Below, piece after piece: positions 60,524 through 64,000 of a stretch of 64,000 nt of DNA. The stretch is from Niabella pedocola. GTDB taxonomy: Bacteria > Bacteroidota > Bacteroidia > Chitinophagales > Chitinophagaceae. The translations under genes were made by a program, and so were the position numbers. Position 1 is the stretch's first letter, and the number at the start of each line of letters is the position of its first letter. Under the pieces are notes generated by a model. The model saw nothing but the letters and a program-made list of their open reading frames with translations, was not told the origin of the DNA and made no database searches. The DNA lies in contig NZ_JAJNEC010000008.1 of assembly GCF_021044425.1 (NCBI RefSeq), positions 186,001 to 250,000 on the forward strand. Reading direction: 5' to 3'.

Positions 60524-61840
60524 ATGAAACTGAAATTATTTTTATGCGCTGTTGTGGTAATCTGCTTGTCGATAACCGCTATATCCCAGGTTCCAAAACA
60601 ATTTGCATTCCAGGGTGTGGCCCGCAACAGTAACGGGCAAGCGGTAGCCAGTAAATCTGTTTCCGTACGGTTTACCATTCACCAGGGTGCCGAAACCGGT
60701 GGGGAGGTGTTCCAGGAAACCCATAACCCAACCACCAACGCCGCCGGCGTATTCAATGTGGCTATCGGCAGTAAGAGCACCAGTGTATTCCAGAATATGT
60801 TTCAAAGTATTAACTGGAGCAACGCAGTAGCCTATTACCTGCAGGTAGAAATAGATCCTGCCGGCGGCAGCGCCTTCACTACTGTAAGCACCACCCAATT
60901 ACTCAGCGTACCTTACGCTTTTGCAGCAGGCAGGTTGGTGGCATCCGGATCCACCGTTTTATCAGTAACCGGCAACACCATGGGTGAAGCAACCATAGCT
61001 ACCGGAAACAATGCTTTGGCCATCGGGTCGGGTACTACGGCAGCGGGCGATCAATCTTTTGCTGCGGGCATCGGATCCCTCGCTACAAACAATGGCTCGG
61101 TTGCTTTAGGACGCGGTAACAAGGCTACCGGAATAAACGCGATAGCCCTTGGCAGGTTTGTTGAGGTTCCCGGCAATTTCTCTGCTGCCATAGGAAACTA
61201 TACCAACGTTGCAGGCGGTTCAGCTATCGCTATTGGCAACAATGTTGAAGCTAATGCCGACTATTCCTTTGTCATTGGGAATGGTGCAGCAACCAAGCAC
61301 ATTGGAGCCGCCATTTTTGCAGATTTCCGCTCGAATATTGCACTTTTACCCAGTAGCAGTGCTGCGGACAACCAAATGACCATGCGCTTTGGTGGCGGCT
61401 ACCGTTTTTTTACATCACCAACCGGTGACGGCAGCACAGCCGGTGTTACCATGGGGCCCAACGGCAATAGCTGGTCCAGTATCTCCGATAGCACCAAAAA
61501 AGAAAACTATTCAGCCGCAAACGGGGCAGCCTTTCTTTCTAAAATAAAGGGCATGAAGTTAGGCAGCTGGAATTACAAGGGTCAGGACAAACAAATTTAC
61601 CGGCACTACGGTCCAATGGCCCAGGAATTTTACAGCCTGTTTGGCAATGACGGCACCGGCACCATCGGCAACGATACCACCATTGCCAGCGCGGATATCG
61701 ACGGTGTAATGATGATTGCCTTACAGGCACTGGTAAAGCAAACAGAGATTTTGCAAACCGAGGTAAAACAATTAACGAAAGCGAATAAAAAATTACAGCA
61801 AAGCGTTGCACAGTTAGCCGCTGCTAAAAAAGAAAATTAA
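60524..61840 (+). CDS. YadA-head-repeat / S74 tail-fibre-domain protein, paralogue 2
   Basis: 438 aa with a signal peptide (MKLKLFLCAVVVICLSITAISQ). Same design as paralogue 1. The N-terminal domain is nearly identical (HQGAETGGEVFQETHNPTTN), the central head repeats differ and are fewer (about 150-275), and the C-terminal S74 region is again nearly identical (SDSTKKENYSAANGAAFLSK, HYGPMAQEFYSLFGNDGTGT). Its 3' coiled coil is longer. It lies 95 bp after paralogue 1 on the same strand. Confidence 0.85.
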   Translation: MKLKLFLCAVVVICLSITAISQVPKQFAFQGVARNSNGQAVASKSVSVRFTIHQGAETGGEVFQETHNPTTNAAGVFNVAIGSKSTSVFQNMFQSINWSNAVAYYLQVEIDPAGGSAFTTVSTTQLLSVPYAFAAGRLVASGSTVLSVTGNTMGEATIATGNNALAIGSGTTAAGDQSFAAGIGSLATNNGSVALGRGNKATGINAIALGRFVEVPGNFSAAIGNYTNVAGGSAIAIGNNVEANADYSFVIGNGAATKHIGAAIFADFRSNIALLPSSSAADNQMTMRFGGGYRFFTSPTGDGSTAGVTMGPNGNSWSSISDSTKKENYSAANGAAFLSKIKGMKLGSWNYKGQDKQIYRHYGPMAQEFYSLFGNDGTGTIGNDTTIASADIDGVMMIALQALVKQTEILQTEVKQLTKANKKLQQSVAQLAAAKKEN

Positions 61841-61862
61841 GAACCTATTCAATCCATTCCAC

Positions 61863-62486
61863 ATGAAAAAAATAATGGTCATACTGTTATCCGGCATCAT
61901 CCATATCAGCGTTCAGGCACAAACCGGATGGGGTAATATTTATGGTGCCTCCGGAAGCGGCAGCGCCGGCGCGGTATCTGTAGACTGGGTGCTGGGGTCT
62001 TTATCAACAGACGGAGGTTCGGCCGATATCGCACTTCCGGTGCAGTTTGGTACCATCAGCGCCACCATTGCCAACCAACAGCTTCTGGTAAAATGGACAA
62101 CTGAAACAGAATCCAATAATGATCATTTCGATATTGAAGTTTCTGCGGACGGCACGTCTTTTAAAAAGGTCGCATCCGTAGCTTCAAAAGCAGCAGCAGG
62201 CCATTCCGCAACTCCCCTGGAATATGAATACCGGTCAGCACAGGCGGAAACGGCACTGGCATTGGCATTCGGAATGCTTTGCTGTACCGGTTTCCTCTCA
62301 AAACGGAAAAGATGGCATTACCTGCCCGCTGTTCTAATCCTGCTGGCCGTTGCTATCCTATCCGGCTGCTCCAAAAAACATCTGGAAATAGCCCCAACCA
62401 TTCCCAACCAGTACCTCCGTATTGCACAGGTAGATAAAGACGGCATAAAAACATACAGCAAGGTGGTAAAAATCACCGGCGAGTAA
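61863..62486 (+). CDS. Exported protein with a fibronectin-like domain interrupted by two hydrophobic segments
   Basis: 207 aa with a signal peptide (MKKIMVILLSGIIHISVQAQ). Residues 62-125 read like the first strands of a type III fibronectin-like module seen in secreted Bacteroidota proteins (LLVKWTTETESNNDHFDIEVSADG), and 176-205 read like its last strands (PNQYLRIAQVDKDGIKTYSKVV). Between them, at 128-174, lie two hydrophobic stretches (ETALALAFGMLCCTGF and YLPAVLILLAVAILSGC) separated by SKRKR. The first stretch plus the basic cluster resembles a C-terminal sorting signal; the second resembles a lipobox. Function unknown. Confidence 0.7.
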   Translation: MKKIMVILLSGIIHISVQAQTGWGNIYGASGSGSAGAVSVDWVLGSLSTDGGSADIALPVQFGTISATIANQQLLVKWTTETESNNDHFDIEVSADGTSFKKVASVASKAAAGHSATPLEYEYRSAQAETALALAFGMLCCTGFLSKRKRWHYLPAVLILLAVAILSGCSKKHLEIAPTIPNQYLRIAQVDKDGIKTYSKVVKITGE

Positions 62487-62552
62487 TCCATACCTTTTTT
62501 AAAGAATAGCTGAAAGAGGCTGTCTCAAAAGTCGTTTTACAACATGATGCCA

Positions 62553-62960
62553 TTCTGAACTTGTTTCAGCATCTATTGACGAGCGATCATCTTTAGATGC
62601 CGAAACAAGTTGCCAATGACAGATTACGTTATGTATTAAAGATCAATTATACTTTTGGCAAGCTGTCCCGATCATTCGGGATTGTTTCAGCTTCCATGTG
62701 GATCTTTCCAATAGACCCTAAAACAAGTTCAGGGTGACCTGAAGCGTATTTGTCATCGCCTCATTGATTTTATTATGTAAATCAAATACTGCCAATGACA
62801 GATTGCTTACGCATTGGAAATCAATTATACTTTAGTCATGCCGAACTCGTTTCGGCATCTATGCATGATTTAGGCAGATCCTGAAACAAGTTCAGGATGA
62901 CCCAAAACAGATTTGTCATGGCTTCGTTGATTTTGCTACGCAAATGGAAATCTCAGAATG
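62553..62960. repeat. Palindromic REP-like and duplicated intergenic repeats
   Basis: The 635-bp gap 62487-63121 has no gene. It holds five copies of an imperfect palindrome of the type CTGAACTTGTTTCAG (62553-62574, 62595-62611, 62717-62739, 62837-62859, 62877-62903). A 45-bp direct repeat (TGCCAATGACAGATT..., 62611-62656 and 62790-62834) and a second direct repeat (ATTTGTCATnGC..., 62748-62783 and 62912-62947) show that the block arose by duplication. Confidence 0.75.
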
Positions 62961-63090
62961 ACAAAATAGATACTTTTGGTACAACCTCTTTTTTGTTGCC
63001 CCCAGCCCGCACTTCAATTTCAAAAATCTACATCTTAATAGTGATTCCGGCACTTGCTCTTAATAAATTTCCCACCTCATCTACCGGGTT

Positions 63091-63099
63091 ATAGTTTCG
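63091..63099 (+). promoter_or_regulatory. Promoter-like element of adhesin paralogue 3
   Basis: ATAGTTTCG, as upstream of paralogue 1; TAGTTTCG is one base from TAnnTTTG and lies 23 bp before the start codon at 63122. Confidence 0.4.
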
Positions 63100-63121
63100 T
63101 TTCTCAAGCAAATCAAATACC

Positions 63122-64000
63122 ATGAAATTGAAACTATTATTACTCATTCTTTCTGCCACAGGCCTGTTTTTAACTGCCCATACGCAGGTTCCATTAAAAT
63201 TTGCCTTTCAGGGTGTAGCCCGCAACAACAGCGGACAGGCCGTTGCCAACCAATCTGTTTCAGTACGATTTACCATCCATGAAGGTTCTGCCAATGGCAA
63301 TGCCGTATACCAGGAAATGCATACGACTACAACCGGTGCAAATGGTGTATTCAATGTGGCGGTAGGCGGCGGTACGGTAATATTGGGCACCATGTACCTT
63401 AAATGGACTGATGCGATACATTATTTGCAGGTAGAACTGGACGCTGCAGGTGGTGGTGCTTACAGCACTTTCAGTACCACCCAGTTATTAAGTGTTCCCT
63501 ATGCGCTGGCTACCCGGAATATTTCGGGCAATGGTTCTGTTAATTCGGGTGTCCGGGCCAATAGCATGGGTAATGACACCCGGGCTACCGGGCAGGATGC
63601 ATTGGCTATTGGCATGACAACAACAGCTTCCGGCATTTCTTCTTTTGCGGTAGGCAATGGCTCAACAGCCTCTGGTACCGACGCTGTATCGATAGGTTTC
63701 AATGGCAAGGCCTCAGGCAATCAGTCGCTGGCGCTGGGTTCCTATACCGAAGCCACCGGAGAAAACTCCATAGCCGCAATACAGAATTCAAAAGCAACAG
63801 CCAATAATGCAGTTGCCATTGGTTATGAGGCACTGGCCAGCGCAAGTGAAGCAACCGCCATCGGATGGCGTACCACGGCTTCCGGATCCGGGGCACTGGC
63901 TATGGGCACAACCGCAACCGCCTCTATGCAAAATACGACAGCCATAGGAACAAGAGTTACTGCCTCCGGTAGCTATTCAACTGCAATGGGAACCTATACC
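63122..64000 (+). CDS. YadA-head-repeat protein, paralogue 3 (3' end outside window)
   Basis: 293 codons visible, MKLKLLLLILSATGLFLTAH (signal peptide), then the common N-terminal domain in diverged form (FAFQGVARNNSGQAVANQSV, EGSANGNAVYQEMH) and at least eight head repeats (GQDALAIGMTTTASG, TDAVSIGFNGKASG and so on) up to the window edge. The S74 region seen in the first two paralogues would lie outside. The family identity is clear, but the full length is unknown. Confidence 0.85.
   Translation, partial: MKLKLLLLILSATGLFLTAHTQVPLKFAFQGVARNNSGQAVANQSVSVRFTIHEGSANGNAVYQEMHTTTTGANGVFNVAVGGGTVILGTMYLKWTDAIHYLQVELDAAGGGAYSTFSTTQLLSVPYALATRNISGNGSVNSGVRANSMGNDTRATGQDALAIGMTTTASGISSFAVGNGSTASGTDAVSIGFNGKASGNQSLALGSYTEATGENSIAAIQNSKATANNAVAIGYEALASASEATAIGWRTTASGSGALAMGTTATASMQNTTAIGTRVTASGSYSTAMGTYT

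Noticed and set aside
59025..64000. Classical trimeric autotransporter (YadA) adhesins
   Set aside because: The head repeats are there, but no C-terminal YadA barrel follows; the C-terminus is an S74-type domain with a coiled coil.
1..64000. tRNA, rRNA, CRISPR, integrase or transposase genes
   Set aside because: I looked through all intergenic stretches for cloverleaf ends, regularly spaced repeats and recombinase motifs and saw none that stands up; a tRNAscan or CRISPR search would be needed for certainty.

Overview
This 64 kb window is chromosomal DNA from a member of the Bacteroidota, most probably the Chitinophagaceae or a close relative. The evidence is a fused LpxC/FabZ gene, a GLPGLI-family protein beside a TonB-type outer-membrane receptor, an XrtK-type exosortase with an MSEP-CTERM target, YadA-head/S74 'tail fibre domain' proteins, an alpha2-type glycyl-tRNA synthetase, and promoters resembling the phylum's TAnnTTTG -7 element. 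The genus cannot be settled from the sequence. I see no rRNA, tRNA, CRISPR array, phage or intact transposon.

Layout. (1) 1-10860, minus strand: a nine-gene pectin/galacturonate catabolic operon. GH28 and GH105 enzymes release and trim oligogalacturonides. UxaC, UxaB and UxaA (galacturonate branch) and KduI and KduD (unsaturated-uronate branch) then converge on 2-keto-3-deoxygluconate, which is phosphorylated by KdgK (cut by the window edge). A LacI-type palindrome lies upstream of the first gene. (2) 11088-17406: a conserved small protein, a TPR protein, two paralogous lipoproteins and a GLPGLI/TonB-receptor pair. (3) 17538-25120, minus strand: gyrB, two small stress-type genes, a 690-bp gene-free gap, then lpxC/fabZ, lpxD and an HD hydrolase; lpxA is not next to fabZ. 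(4) 25247-29729: small conserved genes, including a four-helix-bundle (IVP) gene bracketed by inverted low-complexity repeats, an MBL hydrolase, a DUF2089 protein and an alpha/beta hydrolase. (5) 29738-36069: a nitrite assimilation island with a Crp/Fnr regulator, a SelW-like protein, the siroheme-pathway methyltransferase CobA, NirB, NirD, a small outer-membrane protein and a formate/nitrite transporter. (6) 36178-44931: a HEAT protein, an S9 peptidase, glyS, a 54-aa membrane protein, lpxB, surE and an outer-membrane barrel with an HExxH motif. (7) 45240-51016: a membrane protein and a winged-helix regulator, two copies of one palindromic operator, a DUF4173 protein, XrtK exosortase, its MSEP-CTERM protein and a 26-aa membrane peptide. 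(8) 51087-58803: a decayed NamZ/DUF1343 fragment, OsmC, VOC, GNAT, chorismate mutase, DUF3817, DUF2236, ClpC, STAS and RNase Z. (9) 59025-64000: three tandem YadA-head proteins (the last cut by the window edge) and a protein whose fibronectin-like fold is interrupted by two hydrophobic segments.

The most unusual parts are the operator-flanked exosortase K cluster, the interrupted-fold protein at 61863-62486, the HExxH outer-membrane protein at 43495-44931, and the repeat-bracketed IVP gene at 25542-26041.
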